NCBI GenBank assembly: GCA_944474755.1
Contig: OX104124.1
Span: 23,472,452-23,536,451, forward strand
From: Limnoperna fortunei
Taxonomy: Eukaryota > Mollusca > Bivalvia > Mytilida > Modiolidae
Reading direction: 5' to 3'
Length of the DNA: 64,000 bases
This document shows, one piece after another, positions 11,783-23,616 of the stretch. The translations under genes and the position numbers were made by a program. The notes under the pieces were generated by a model. The model worked only from the letters and a program-made list of their open reading frames with translations, did not search any database and was not told the origin of the DNA. Numbering within the stretch: position 1 is the first letter of the stretch; each line of letters begins with the position of its first letter.

Positions 11783-11819
11783 TGTCTCGCCTCCAGCGAC
11801 TTTCGTCGCAGGCGAGACA
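11783..11819 (+). other. 3' terminal hairpin of family B copy 1
   Basis: TGTCTCGCCT and AGGCGAGACA pair perfectly (10 bp), and inside them GCGAC and GTCGC pair around the loop TTTC. The same hairpin is at 14303-14339. Confidence 0.85.
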
Positions 11820-11823
11820 AAAA

Positions 11824-12930
11824 ATGGGTGCTGAGGAGTTTTGCATTTCCTGTACCAAAGCAACCCTGATAGTTGTTTCTGTTAGATATATATAGTGGCA
11901 AGACAACTTCGACCAATGGAAAGACAAAACTGTCCAAGTTCAATTATGTTCCAAAACAATGGTTGTACATATATTAGCTAGCATTTATCAAAAAGCTCAT
12001 TATATTGACCACCTAATTTCAATAGTGTTTCCTTAAATTTTTAATCAGTCTCATGAGGTTCTTACAGTCTACAAAGACTTGCAATAAAAAGTAAATTTAC
12101 AGAGACTTTCAGTTACAATAACTATTGACTTACAGTGACAATAAAGGGAAAAGATGAAACAACTTCTATGATAAAGTTCACACATGCTATTTGTTCCAAT
12201 TTATTTCCCTGAAAAATATAAAACATAGATATAAAATACATAAAAAAGATTAAATTTTACATTATTGACAGTTCTACTAGTTTAAGTCATATGACAAGGC
12301 TTGCTCTATTGACATAAACAGTATCCTTATATGACGTCCTTATAACCTCAAGCGATATATATAATACTTGATATATATAGTCACACTGCACACATGCAAT
12401 TTCACGTCACGTCACAATAGGTTTTAGATGTCACAATGTTAACAGCTGACTTTTGAAGTTCGAATTAAAAGAAAAGTTAATAAAAAATATAAGTTAAATT
12501 GTTCTCTCGAACGATTAAGAGGCTTTCCACTTAAGATAATTAAAAAGAACCTAAATGTACCAGAATTAAAAGACCTTTAAATTTGACCCAAATCATTAAT
12601 CGTTCTTTGATGAAATTAACAAATTTGAATGAAAAACGATTTAGATAACTGTTAAAATAGAAAAGGTCAAATTGTAGGACACTATGACCTTGACCTTAAC
12701 CCTTTTTGTATTTAAATTAAATCTATTTCGCAATAAAAATATATCACAGAAAAAACCATTGGTATATCTTTTGAAATAAAAAAAGGTCATAAACTATAGG
12801 ACATTCAAGGATTAAATTGACCTTGATTCTTTGACATTTTGATTTTTACATATATTATTTATCCAAAGTAAACATTAATCATAAATAACCACTTCACAGA
12901 CATAGAAAATGCTAAATTAAAAAAGCTGTA
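11824..12930. other. A+T-rich spacer between the family B copies
   Basis: There is no coding feature. The minus-strand ORFs at 11718-11943 mainly read the B element tail and are rejected. Confidence 0.5.
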
Positions 12931-13036
12931 TCAGGATGTCCAGTTTTAATTGGGGAAGGAAGCAGGAGTATCAGGAGAAAAACCCCAGACCTTTAATATG
13001 AAAGCTTGCAATCCTTTTCAATCCCTATTAGAGTTG
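12931..13036 (-). mobile_element. SINE tail fragment
   Basis: Shares with the SINE at 9272-9533 the stretch TTGGGGAAGGAAGCAGGAG, the AAAAACCCCAGACCTT segment and AATCCTTTTCAATCCCTATT. The tRNA head is missing. The fragment stops about 35 bp before family B copy 2. Confidence 0.75.
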
Positions 13037-13170
13037 CAAGTTATTTTATAAAATACAAGCCTGAAAAATTAAAACAAGTGTGGACACAGAAAAACGTCTC
13101 GCCTGCATTCCGCATCAGTAACGAAAATAAATTTCGTCATAAGCATTACGTAAATAGCATTAAATATCAG

Positions 13171-14161
13171 CAGCGGCCTGTATACAAAATATTGTCACCA
13201 TACCCTGCATAGTTACAGGGGAACAGCCGTAACCCAAAAACTTTAACGTAGTCGCTGGACCGTGAAATTGAGGTCAAGGTCAGGTGGAACCTACCAGACA
13301 GTCATGTACTATTCATCAGCAACCTATATACCAAATATTATCATCCTACCATGCGTAGTTACAGAGGAACTATCGTAACCCAAAAACTTTAACGTAGTCA
13401 CTGGACCGTGAAATTGAGGTCAAGGTCAGGTGACACCTATCAGACAGTCATGTACTAGTCATCAGCAACCTATACACCAAATATTGTCATCCTACCATGC
13501 GTAGTTACAGAGGAACTGTCGTAACCCAAAAACTTTAACGTAGTCGCTGGACTGTGAAATTGAGGTCAAGGTCAGGTGACACCTACCAGACAGTCATGTA
13601 CTAGTCATCAGCAACCTATACACCAAATATTGTCATCCTACCATGCGTAGTTACAGAGGAACTGTCGTAACCCAAAAACTTTAACGTAGTCGCTGGACCG
13701 TGAAATTGAGGTCAAGGTCAGGTGACACCTACCAGACAGTCATGTACTAGTCATCAGCAACCTATACACCAAATATTGTCATCCTACCATGCGTAGTTAC
13801 AGAGGAACTGTCGTAACCCAAAAACTTTAACGTAGTCGCTGGACCGTGAAACTGAGGTCAAGGTCAGGTGACACCTACCAGACAGTCATGTACTAGTCAT
13901 CAGCAACCTATACACCAAATATTGTCATCCTATCATGCGTAGTTACAGAGGAACTGTCGTAACCCAAAAACTTTAACGTAGTCGCTGGACCGTGAAATTG
14001 AGGTCAAGGTCAGGTGACACCTACCAGACAGTCATGTACTAGTCATCAGCAACATATACACCAAATATTGTCATCCTACCATGCGTAGTTACAGAGGAAC
14101 TGTCGTAACCCAAAAACTTTAACGTAGTCGCTGGACCGTGAAATTGAGGTCAAGGTCAGGT
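13171..14161 (+). repeat. 146-bp tandem core, 7 units (family B copy 2)
   Basis: Units start at 13171, 13317, 13463, 13609, 13755, 13901 and 14047: the same number and the same exact period as copy 1, with the same divergent first unit. Confidence 0.95.
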
Positions 14162-14302
14162 GACAGGTGACTGACTGGCAAGTACTCATCATAAGCTACC
14201 TCTGGACCAAATTTGATGGACCTAGGGCTTGGGCTTACAAAGATATGAAGCAAGATGTCAAGTGTTTACGCCGCCGCCGCCGCCGCCGGATTCCCATACA
14301 TA

Positions 14303-14339
14303 TGTCTCGCCTCCAGCGACTTTCGTCGCAGGCGAGACA
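14303..14339 (+). other. 3' terminal hairpin of family B copy 2
   Basis: Identical to the hairpin at 11783-11819: 10-bp outer stem TGTCTCGCCT/AGGCGAGACA and inner GCGAC/GTCGC stem. Confidence 0.85.
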
Positions 14340-14343
14340 AAAA

Positions 14344-15362
14344 TTATCTTGACCTTGACCTCTTAACCTGTTACCTTGACCTTGCAGAGGGTCAACAATC
14401 AACAACACAGAAGATCCGAGGACAAAATATGTAATAGTTACTGAGATATCCCTATTTACACTATATTTAACTGATCCAGGGGAGATAACTCTTTAAAAAG
14501 TTAAATCATTTATTGTGACCTTTCAAGACCTTAATATGATATACATTTGGTAAACGTATTTATTTCTGTAGCTCTTATGGTTCGGGAGGAGAATCGCACA
14601 CACCACAATGTCAAAATTTAGAATGTGACCTTGTGACCCTTTTCAAGGTCAAGGTCAATGATGAACAACAGTGAAAATTCCAAGTCTTTATCACATCTGG
14701 TTCACGAGTTACAAAGTTGCACTATCAAATAAGAAGGGGAAATAACTCTTGAAAGGAGTCATCAAAATCCTTTACATGATATGTGACAAAGTTTCGCAAT
14801 CCATCACAGAACATGTTGGAACAACTTTCATTGCGACATCTATTACGGTTTTATAGTTTATATGCACACTAGCTTTTTGGTGACAGGGGAAATAACTCCG
14901 AAAAGAAAAAATGTTCAGTGTGCCAGGGTTAACTGCGAAATCATATTAATGTCTAATACATCCATAATACAAAATGTCTTTACGACATGTCGCGAAATTT
15001 ATAATGGAATAACAAAATTTGGCTGAAAATAATAATAATAAGAAACAGACTAACTCGGAAAGCCTTAATAAGACATATCGAGGGCACATTATAGTAAAGT
15101 TACTCTTGAGTCATTACTCATTACAGTAAAAGTATGTATCATTACAAAAGATCAAATGGCATAGGTTGTATATTTCGATAACATTGGTTATAAATAATAA
15201 TGGTATGCAAGTACTGGAATGTGTTAAAACAACAGCTGATCACCAGAAATAAATATAAAGTAACTGGTAGATTAAGTGAAATAAATAGTGGTTCAATCTG
15301 GATGTTTCAGTTCAAAAGACTTAAATACATAATTTGTTTGCCGTTAGTTTGTTACAATAGAA
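14344..15362. other. spacer with degenerate repeat sequence
   Basis: Contains several TGACCTTGACC-like stretches near 14347-14390 and 14625-14660, and two weakly similar blocks around GGGGAAATAACTC. It is probably old repeat sequence; no gene. Confidence 0.45.
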
Positions 15363-16148
15363 TACCGTAAAAAGTGTCGTATTGTCCGCAGTTTTTTTCT
15401 TTTAATCTAAGTCGGAAAGGAATGGTGCGGATTATATGTAAATACAAACTCGGTAGAGTTTTTTTGGACCCGTTGATTGTTGTCACTGGCGGTCGCCATT
15501 TTGTTGTTGTGTTAGATGCGGTATTTTCGTACTATTCTAACGTGATTCTTTTATAAACTTTCATATGTATACTTTGTAATGATATTAATTTTACTTAAAT
15601 TATTTTTGTTATATGATTTTAATTATATATGACGAATAAAAATTGAAACGGATACGAAAATAGAGGATGTGTAAAATACAAATGGCGTCGTTATGTAACC
15701 TTACAGTACGTTGCAGAAGATCGATGTTTTGATTGCAATCTTTGAGGGATTGAAATAAAACATGTTATCTTTTTTCTTTTCTTTGTTTACGTTGATAAAT
15801 GAAAGTTGACAAATCGGTTTGGTTTCGAAATGTGTGAGTATTCGTTTTAACAATGATCAAAAAAGACGATATGACAATGCACAATTTTAATTTTATTTAT
15901 TACAATCGTAAGAAATAAATAAAACGATAAGCATTAATGATATTTTAGAAGAGAATAAATTACATGTTACAGTAAAAACTTTTTTAAACCCCCCCAAGTC
16001 GGACTCGGATGTCTTCATCTTGACCCGTTTTGTAAAAACTTGTACGTGCGGATTGTACATGCATATAAGAATTTTTCCGCAATTTTCTGGTCCAAGAAAG
16101 GTGTGCGGACAATACGTAAATGCGGACTATACGCACCGTTTTACGGTA
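15363..16148. mobile_element. ~786-bp terminal-inverted-repeat element
   Basis: TACCGTAAAA...GTATTGTCCGCA at 15363-15390 is the inverted counterpart of 16121-16148 (TGCGGACTATACG...TTTTACGGTA), with about 23 of 28 positions matching. The interior has no convincing protein; the ORF at 15374-15556 starts inside the left repeat and shows no domain. Probably a MITE; the target duplication is unclear. Confidence 0.65.
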
Positions 16149-18140
16149 AATAAAGCAATTAACATACCGTAAAACTCAAAACAAAGAAAAAATCAAATAA
16201 ACACATGTACAAAACTCAAATGGAATTCTGTGGATTTATACTTCCCTTAATCAACAGTAAAGTTACTGTAACAACAAAGAAAGTTAATTAAAACAGTATA
16301 TAACTATTAACCTTGTGGACATGCCATTTGTGACATTGTCATTTTAGTAAAGACTGTTGTGTTTTTTCTTTATTACTTAAATTGCATGGAGATTATAAAT
16401 CTACGACATTCATTAATTACATCAGTATTTAACCTTTTTTTCCTGACTCGTATATCAGCAAATTTCTACATTTTCTGTCATATTCTCCAGTTGCTTTAGA
16501 CTGGGTCCCAGTATTTAAATCAAGAACAGCATTGTTGAATTGCAGATATAGACAATATTTTATTAAGGTATTTATCAATTGGTGCTGCAGCTGTAAAGTA
16601 TAAACCTTTAAAATATAACAACTCTCACCTTGGTTACGAACAATAAAACTAATGCTTTACTTAAAGTAGCTACAGCTATTACAACTTGGGCAGTCCATAA
16701 AGGCAGAGGTCGATATACCCATAGCAGCACATACCTGAGTGAAGAGTAAAGCACTAAACAAAACACAAACAAATAAAAATTTAATTACTAGAACCTAAAC
16801 ATACAAGTCACAAATATCATCTTAAAATTGTTCCTGTTAAAGCCCCATAATATGTGCAAGTCTTGTGAACTGAAAGTAGCAACCTCCAACCCCTCCTCAC
16901 CCCCTTTTTAATTTTTTTTTCACATTCAAAACAAAAATAACTGTTTTGATCAGCCTTACTATAAATATCTATTTCATTTAATGACCTTCTGACCTAAGAC
17001 AAGTATTGAATACAACATTATTTTTGTTATTTTGTCATTACCATGACCGTTGTTGGCTAGCATTCGGTGACTGCATTGTATCTGTATAATATCCTACTAT
17101 AACAGATACATGTCACAGATAGAACTAACAAATAATCATAATTACTTCACAATAAGTGAATTCATACATATTGCATGTTGTGAAGATCCACGTATAATCC
17201 TGAATGATAACAAAGATGTTGATTTAATATTATTTGTAAGATTTCATTTAATTCTTCTATTTTTAGAAAGGAGATTCTCCGGAAATAATATACAAATATT
17301 AAAAAATTTTGCAGATCTAGAAAATGCACCAATAACAACAAACATTTCTTAGATCATTTGTTTTACAAACATCACTTTATTTTCTATGGCTAAAATGAAT
17401 CTACATTTCAGTAAAAAAAACATAACCACAGTCTACCCACTCCTACACCCCCTTCCAATCAACCTATTTCCCACCTGCAATCTCTGGTTTCATGCATAAA
17501 TTAAAACTAAAGAAATAGATACCAGATAAATTCAATTTCCAATTTTGCATGATAAGAGTTATGTCCCTTATACCAGGAAGATATTTCTCAAAAGTTAATA
17601 TGAGGATTTCAAGCATTTATTTTTTGTTCACTAAACAGTCATGTATTCAACACCTAATCTACTGATACTTGGAACTTCAAATAAATTTTGCAATTATCTT
17701 CATAGAATTGTTTTTACTACATCCAAAAATCTTTGCTGTCATTAATAAATCAGCTTAGTTGCATGATATCACCATTAAAATTATATGAAAATGCTTTTCC
17801 AAAGAAAGACAAATCTTCATATGGCTAAAGAAAAGGGAGATAATTGTTTTGTATTTTTTAACAAAAATGAAAAATGTACAGCTAGTTCAATTTACCAGTT
17901 AATTTCGGCAGAGCTAAATTTCATTCCATCCTGATCATTTTTGGGATATAAATCTGGTTCTGTGCCATTAACACATGGATTACCGTAACTGTAATATATA
18001 ATAACTCAAGAACTTTAATTTATGCGTAATTCATACACAGAAATAAAATAAACTAACAAGATATCAATATTTGTTTTAAAAAATCAATACAAATAACATA
18101 GATTACTGATGGATAAAACTCATAGCCAAAACAACAGAAA
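16149..18140. other. A+T-rich spacer, no gene seen
   Basis: About 2 kb without recognisable coding sequence. The ORF at 17110-17352 has no domain and A+T-driven composition. Confidence 0.5.
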
Positions 18141-18250
18141 CCAGAGGCTCTTAAGAGCCTGTATCGCTCACCTGATTTTATAGGCAATAAAGGTTGCATT
18201 TCCCTGATGTTAAACGAAGTCCTGTAATTTTCAATAATCTTTAAAGAGGA

Positions 18251-19620
18251 CCATCCAAACAATATTGCTAGAAAGTTTTGTTTCCATAGGTTAACCGGTT
18301 TTATAGAGAAGAAGAAATTTTTTTAATTTGCCCATAGGGTCCTTAGATATTAAACTAAGTAATCTATGTAATGCTGTGGTGGCCATTTTGATTTTCCTAT
18401 TGGCAGAAAAAACATAAACTTCACAGAGGACACCCAAACAATATTACTAGTAAGTTTTGGTTTCCATTGGTTAACCAGTTTTAGAGAAGAAACCTTTGAA
18501 AAATTTTTCCCATATGGTCCTATGTTAAACTAAGTCTTGCGGTGGTGGCCTTTTGATTTTCCAATTGGCATAAAAAATACAAACTTTATAAAGGACCATC
18601 TTAAATAATATTGGCAGTAAGTTTTGTTTCCATTGGTTAATCGGTTTCAGAGAAGAAACCTTTTTTAACTTTTTTTCACATACGGTCCAATGTTAAACCA
18701 AATCTTGCGGTGGCGGACATTTTGAATTTCCGATTGGGATAAAAAACATGAACTTTATAGAGGACTATCCAAACAATATTGCTGGAAAGTGTTGCTTTGA
18801 TTGGTTAACCGGTTTCAGAGAAGAAGCCTTTTTAACTTTTTTCCCATAGGGTCCTATGTTAAACTACTTCCTGCATTGGTGGCCATTTTGAATTTCCAAT
18901 TGGCATAAAAAAACATAAACTTTATAAAGGACCATCCAAACAATATTGGTAGTAAGTTTTGATTTGATTGGTTAACCAGTTTCAGAGAAGAAGCCCTTTA
19001 AAACTTTTTTCCCATAGGGTCCAATGTTAAACTAAGTCATGTGTTGGCGGCCATTTTGAATTTCCAATTGTCATAAAAAACACAAACTTTATAGAGGACC
19101 ATCCAAACAATATTGCTAGTAAGCTTTTGTTTCCATTGGTTAACCGGTTTCGGAGAAGAAGCCTTTTAAACTTTTTCCAATAGGGTCCTATGTTAAACTA
19201 AGTCCTGTGTTGGCGGCCATTTTAAATTTTCAATTGTCATAAAAAACACAAACTTTATAGAGGACTATCCAAACAATATTGCTAGTAAGTTTTTGTTTCC
19301 ATTGGTTATCCAGTTTCAGAGAAGACGCCTTTTTAAACTTTTTCCCATAGGGTCCTATGTTAAACTAAGTCCTGCAGTGGCAGCCATTTTGAATTTCCAG
19401 TTGGCATAGAAAACATAAACTTTATAAAGGACCATCCAAACAATATTGCTAGTAAGTTTTGTTTTGATTGGTTAACCGGTTTCAGAGAAGAAGCCATTTT
19501 TTTTCCCATAGGGTCCTATGTTAAACTAAGTCCTGCAGTTGCGGCCATATTGGTTTTCCAATCCAAATAAAAAACACAAACTTTGTAAAGGTCCATCCAA
19601 TAAACATTATGGCAAAGTTT
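18251..19620 (+). repeat. ~167-bp tandem core
   Basis: CCATCCAAACAATATT-type landmarks fall at about 18251, 18431, 18596, 18765, 18932, 19099, 19265, 19432 and 19593. Each unit also carries GGTTAACCGGTTTCAGAGAA and GGGTCCTATGTTAAACTAAG. Most intervals are 165-169 bp. Confidence 0.92.
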
Positions 19621-19720
19621 GGTTTCAACTGGCCAAGTGGTTTCAGAGAAGAAGATAAAAATGTAAAAAGTTTACAGACGCCGACGACGACGACAACGAC
19701 GGACGCAAAGTGATTACAAT

Positions 19721-19750
19721 AGCTCACATGACCTTTGGGTCAGGTGAGCT
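19721..19750 (+). other. 3' terminal hairpin of family A copy 2
   Basis: AGCTCACATGACC and GGTCAGGTGAGCT pair with one mismatch around a TTTG loop. This is the best-preserved family A hairpin in the window. Confidence 0.85.
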
Positions 19751-19852
19751 AAAAACTACATGAAAAGTATGTGCCCCTGCAGCTGAGAATTAAAGGTTGA
19801 TATGTTAGTGGCAATATTTTTTTCAGAAAGTAAAGTATGGTGCCGTGCCCCA

Positions 19853-19873
19853 CCCCCCCCCCCCCCCCCCCCC
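19853..19873. repeat. poly-C tract
   Basis: An uninterrupted run of about 21 C follows the 5' arm of family C. Length in such runs is often unreliable in assemblies. Confidence 0.95.
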
Positions 19874-20804
19874 GTGTGTCCAGCGACATGACGGGTGTGT
19901 TGCAACAGGTCCTGCACACTTTCATTAAGTGTACAAACATCTTACTAAATATAAATGCTGTAGCTGTAAAAATGAAGAGGATTAAGCCAGACAAGACATA
20001 TACCCTATCCCTGCTATCTGGCCTGAAAACTAACCAGGTCCAAGTATCTCTGGTTTTAAGAATATTTCACAAAAATCCAAAATCTGTAGACCCTGCATGC
20101 TCCAATTTTGTGTACAGACATGCTACTAAATGTCAATGCTGTAGCTCTCAAAATTAGGGAGAGGAAAGACAGACAAGGTAAGTACCCTTATATAGCCTGC
20201 AACCTGCAAACTGACACCCTTATATGGCCTGCAACCTGCAAACTGACAACTATCTATAATTTTATGAAAATTTAATACAAATCAAAATCCTTGGACCTGC
20301 ACACCATCATTATGTGTACAAACATGCTATTAAATATAAATGCTATAGCTCTACAAATGAAGGAGAAGATAGACCGACAAGATATGTACCCCTTTCTCAG
20401 TTATCTGGTCTGCAAACCAAATAGTCCAACTATTTGTAGTTTTAAGAATATTTCACACAAAAAACAAAAAATCCTTTGGCCCTGCACACCTCCGTTATGT
20501 CTTCAAAAATCAACCAAATATAAACACTGATACTTTAAAGATGAAGGAGAAGACAGCTGGACATTCATGTACTCCAAAAACAGGGCTCAACAATAACGTT
20601 TGTCCCATTTCCCAGGACAAGTAGAAATGCCAGTCAGACAAGGAAAACTCAGTTGTCACTTGTCTGTCTGTAAAAGTAGGCTCAATGTATCCGCTACAAA
20701 AGGCTAAATTTTCCGCCCCTACCCAAATCTCCATACTTTTCCAGTGGCAGTCAAAATTGTATTCCCTGTGACCCATCCCACCCCCATTTTCCGTTGATTT
20801 ATTG

Positions 20805-20887
20805 TTTGTTAACTTGTCCCCGTCCTGAATATAGCTGAAATACTGCTTGCTGGACGTAAAGCAGACATCCAATCAATCAATCAATCT
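20805..20887 (+). mobile_element. SINE-type 3' tail
   Basis: CCTGAATATAGCTGAAATAC then TGCTTGCTGGACGTAAAGCA, ending in (ATCA)n. The same tail is at 59540-59617 and, inverted, at 26548-26600, so it is a dispersed SINE end. Confidence 0.65.
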
Positions 20888-20979
20888 GTGGGAACAAGTA
20901 AAGAAAAAAAATTTTTCATTGACGAAAACATGTCAGCAAATTTAAGGAAGTTCATTAGTAAATATGCATAGCCAGAATT

Positions 20980-21560
20980 ACCGCAAAAATGGCCCAACCT
21001 TTAACAAAATCGCCCCCCACATTGAGCAAAATCGCCCCACTTAGAAAAATCGCTAATTAGTACACAATTATATTTTTTCTTTGATTATATTTTATGATCT
21101 CTGTAAAGATGAATCATAAATATGTGCTCTTTCTTCGGTCTTAATAGAATTATATATGTTTAAAGTTTTTAATCGTTCTTCTTTTTATAGGAAAAGACGA
21201 AGACACGACAACAACAATTTCAGCTTCTTTATTATAGCAGAAAACAAGATAACAAACAATGGGTACAAACAATACATTATGCACTTTATATTCTTTTGAT
21301 GATTACATTAAGAATAACAAATCTTTTATTATTTAATCATAATTACAAAAGGATCATTACTGATATAGTTCTTAAGGAAAAGCATTAAGGTAATTAGGAT
21401 AATTATAATAATTAAAGAAAATAACGATATTAACAAAACAAAAGGAGGGGGCGTTTTTACATGGGTCGATTTTACAGTGGGGGGCGATTTTGCAAAAAGT
21501 GGTGGCATTTATGACGGGAGCGATTTTTTCAGTGGGGCGATTTGACCAGCTACCGTAAAA
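20980..21560. repeat. inverted AAAATCGCCCC blocks
   Basis: Left block: TTACCGCAAAAATGG, then AAAATCGCCCCCCAC and AAAATCGCCCCAC. Right block: GTGGGGGGCGATTTTGC, GCGATTTTTTCAGTGGGGCG and TACCGTAAAAC. The blocks are inverted and internally repetitive around an A+T-rich 400-bp centre. Confidence 0.6.
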
Positions 21561-22252
21561 CTAATTTGACATCGAATCATCAACAGTGCCTTTCAGCAAT
21601 GAAAAATGACTTTCGCAGTGTATCGCTTGAATGGACGGTATTTTTGGTTGAAACCTCTGTATATTATTATTGCGGAGATATTTGTTTAGAGAAATAAATG
21701 CAACATATTTTAAGTTCATTTGTCACTGCGCTTTGGATTCATATTGTTTACATTAATGAATGAAGGAAAATTGACGAAGTTCTAGTGGGAGGCTATACGG
21801 GTCAAAATTTGCAGGCAAGTGATTTTTTTCATTTTGACAAGTAAAGTTTGATAGTTACTTGTCCAAAGGGACACGTTTTTAAAAGAAGTTATTGTCGAGG
21901 CTTGCTATCATAGTTACTGAACAGTCCAACTATCGAATGTCACAAACAATTGCTTTGGCCCTGCACACCTCCATTATGTATGCAAATATCCTACCAAATA
22001 TAAATGCTATAGCTTCAAAGCTGTACGAGAAGATAGCCAGACTGTACTTGTACCCCTATATGGCATGCAACCTACAAACAAGTCCAACTATCTCCAATTT
22101 TATGAAAATTTAATGAAAATCAAAATCCTTTGGCCCTGCACATCTTCATTATAAATACAAACATTCAGAAAAATAGAAATTTCTGGAGATGTTAGCTGGA
22201 CAAGCCGATCGGGATGGGTGGATAGAACCACGGATGGACAAGGGTAAATTAA

Positions 22253-22283
22253 TATGCCCCTGACTTTTTGTCGCAGGGGCATA
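22253..22283 (+). other. 3' terminal hairpin of family C
   Basis: TATGCCCCTG and CAGGGGCATA pair perfectly across a loop with ACTTTTTGTCG. It is preceded by GGATGGACAAGGGTAAATTA. Confidence 0.8.
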
Positions 22284-22504
22284 GCAATCACCAGACAAAT
22301 TTATAAATAAAGATAACATGTAAAAAAAATGGCAAGGAACCATCTGCTCTGGATGTGTAGACACTTCCTCTGTTAGACAAGTTGTGTTTGAATTTAGTTA
22401 CCAGCACAAAACTAAAGAAATCTTCCCCTAAATACTAAGTTTGGACCAAAGAATTATTTACATTTAGTAATTTTGAGTCTTTCTACCTAAATGTACTAAA
22501 CACT

Positions 22505-23209
22505 AAGAACTAATACATACCATTTGTATAAGAACTAATACATACCACTTGTATAAGAACTAATACACACCACTTGTATAAATAATACATACCACTTGTA
22601 TAAGAACTGATACATACCACTTGTTTAACTAATACATACCACTTGTATAACTAATACATACCACTTGTATAACTAATACATACCACTTGTATAACTAAGA
22701 CATACCACTTGTATAACTAATACATACCACTTGTATAACTAAGACATACCAATTGTATAAGAACTAATACATTACCACTTGTATAACTAATACATACCAC
22801 TTGTATAAGAACTAATACATAAACACTTGTATAAGAACTAATACATACCACTTGTATAAGAACTAATACATACCACTTGTATAAGAACTAATACATACCA
22901 CTTGTATAAGAACTAATACATACCATTTGTATAAGAACTAATAACTACCACTTGTATAAGAACTAATACATACCACTTGTATAAGAACTAATACATACCA
23001 CTTGTATAAGAACTAATACATACCAATTGTATTAGAACTAATACATACCACTTGTATAAGAACTAATACATACCACTTGTATAAGAACTAATACATACAC
23101 ACTTGTATAAGAACTAATACATACCACTTGTATAAGAACTAATACATACCATTTGTATAAGAACTAATACATACCACTTGTATAAGAACTAATACATACC
23201 ACTTGTACA
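22505..23209. repeat. 25/22-bp minisatellite
   Basis: About 29 units of TACATACCACTTGTATAAGAACTAA (25 bp), or a shorter form lacking AGA (22 bp). The short form clusters at 22620-22760. Isolated variants include CATTTG, CAATTG and ACACACTTG. Confidence 0.95.
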
Positions 23210-23489
23210 TATTAATATCATCCACTTCTACTCTAATAGCATACAGTAGGCAGCATAAAAAGGTACTAACTATATCAAAAACTGTTGATACAAGTCCTGA
23301 ATTAGAAGACACAAATATACATATGTGAAATTGTGTGTAAAGTTTTAAACATCAATTCTTAGAGACAGAGGAGTTTCTAATAAAAAAAGATTGCTGCTTC
23401 CTGATAACCTACTCATGTTTTGAATATTAAGATAATGTTGAATATTTGATCAGCATCAAGAACTCAAACTTTGTTAAGAACTGCCCAAT

Positions 23490-23616
23490 GAACATTCATG
23501 CCATGTTTGGTTCCAATAGACCAAGTGTTTAGGAGAAGAAGAGTGAAATGTGAAAAGTTTATGGACGACCACACAATGCTGTCCTATACCAAGTGATGAA
23601 AATGGCTCACATGACC
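23490..23616 (+). mobile_element. degenerate 3' end of a family A element
   Basis: CCATGTTTGGTTCCAATAGA, AGGAGAAGAAGAG, GGACGACCA and CAAGTGATGAAAATGGCTCA align in order with the 3' module at 19600-19740. Core and 5' end are absent. Confidence 0.6.

Larger units (their letters stand above)
10556..11823 (+). mobile_element. HINE-like element, family B copy 1
   Basis: A 5' module begins AACAAGTGTGGACACAG and carries the arm GTCCCGCCT. Seven 146-bp units follow, then a unique 3' module (GACTGACTGGCAAGTACTC), a GC-rich CGCCGCCGCCGCGGCCG tract, and a terminal hairpin at 11783-11819 whose arm is the inverted complement of the 5' arm. Architecture is the same as families A and C although the sequence differs. 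No protein is encoded; the ORFs across the tail are chance frames. Confidence 0.78.
13072..14343 (+). mobile_element. HINE-like element, family B copy 2
   Basis: Same order as the copy 2516 bp upstream: 5' module AAACAAGTGTGGACACAG with arm GTCTCGCCTGC, seven 146-bp units, the GACTGACTGGCAAGTACTC module, a perfect CGCCGCCGCCGCCGCCGG tract and a terminal hairpin at 14303-14339. Here the 5' arm GTCTCGCCTGC is the exact inverted complement of GCAGGCGAGAC in the 3' hairpin. Near-identity to copy 1 across modules suggests recent duplication or gene conversion. Confidence 0.8.
18141..19755 (+). mobile_element. HINE-like element, family A copy 2 (different core)
   Basis: 5' hairpin AGAGGCTCTTAAGAGCC and arm TCGCTCACCTG, then nine ~167-bp tandem units, then a GACGACGACGAC tract, the 3' module AAGTGATTACAATAGCTCAC and a terminal hairpin at 19721-19750 followed by AAAAAC. 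The end modules match the copies at 5450 and 26654, but the tandem core is a different sequence, so termini and core behave as exchangeable modules. Confidence 0.75.
20583..21903. mobile_element. inverted-repeat element inserted in family C
   Basis: GGGCTCAACAATAACGT at the left is matched in inverse by GTTATTGTCGAGGC at the right, and nested inside are TTGTCCCATTT... / ...CAAAGGGACACG and ACAAGTA / TACTTGTCC. It interrupts the family C core between units at 20481 and 21960. Inside is a SINE-type tail at 20805-20887 and a second inverted pair built on AAAATCGCCCC (20980-21055 versus 21455-21550). No coding region. Confidence 0.55.
19766..22284 (+). mobile_element. HINE-like element, family C, interrupted
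   Basis: The 5' arm GTATGTGCCCCTGCAG (19768-19783) is the inverted complement of the 3' hairpin arm GCAGGGGCATA. Between them lie units of about 175-200 bp (landmark CCTGCACAC at 19911, 20296, 20481, 21960 and 22135, with a variant at 20092) and a GGATGG-rich stretch before the hairpin at 22253-22283. An unrelated inverted-repeat element (20583-21903) splits the core. It starts only about 10 bp after family A copy 2. Same architecture as families A and B; no protein. Confidence 0.68.

Noticed and set aside
11650..11943. ORFs over the family B tail, one recurring at 14167-14352
   Set aside because: Recurrence reflects the duplicated element. The GCC tract gives an Arg run; no coding signature.
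14344..14660. Repeated TGACCTTGACC words resembling nuclear-receptor binding sites
   Set aside because: The same words occur within the family B unit (GAGGTCAAGGTCA) and in old repeat sequence around it, so repeat origin explains them without a regulatory role.
17110..17352. 80-codon ORF in the spacer
   Set aside because: No domain, A+T-driven composition, no support from neighbouring frames.
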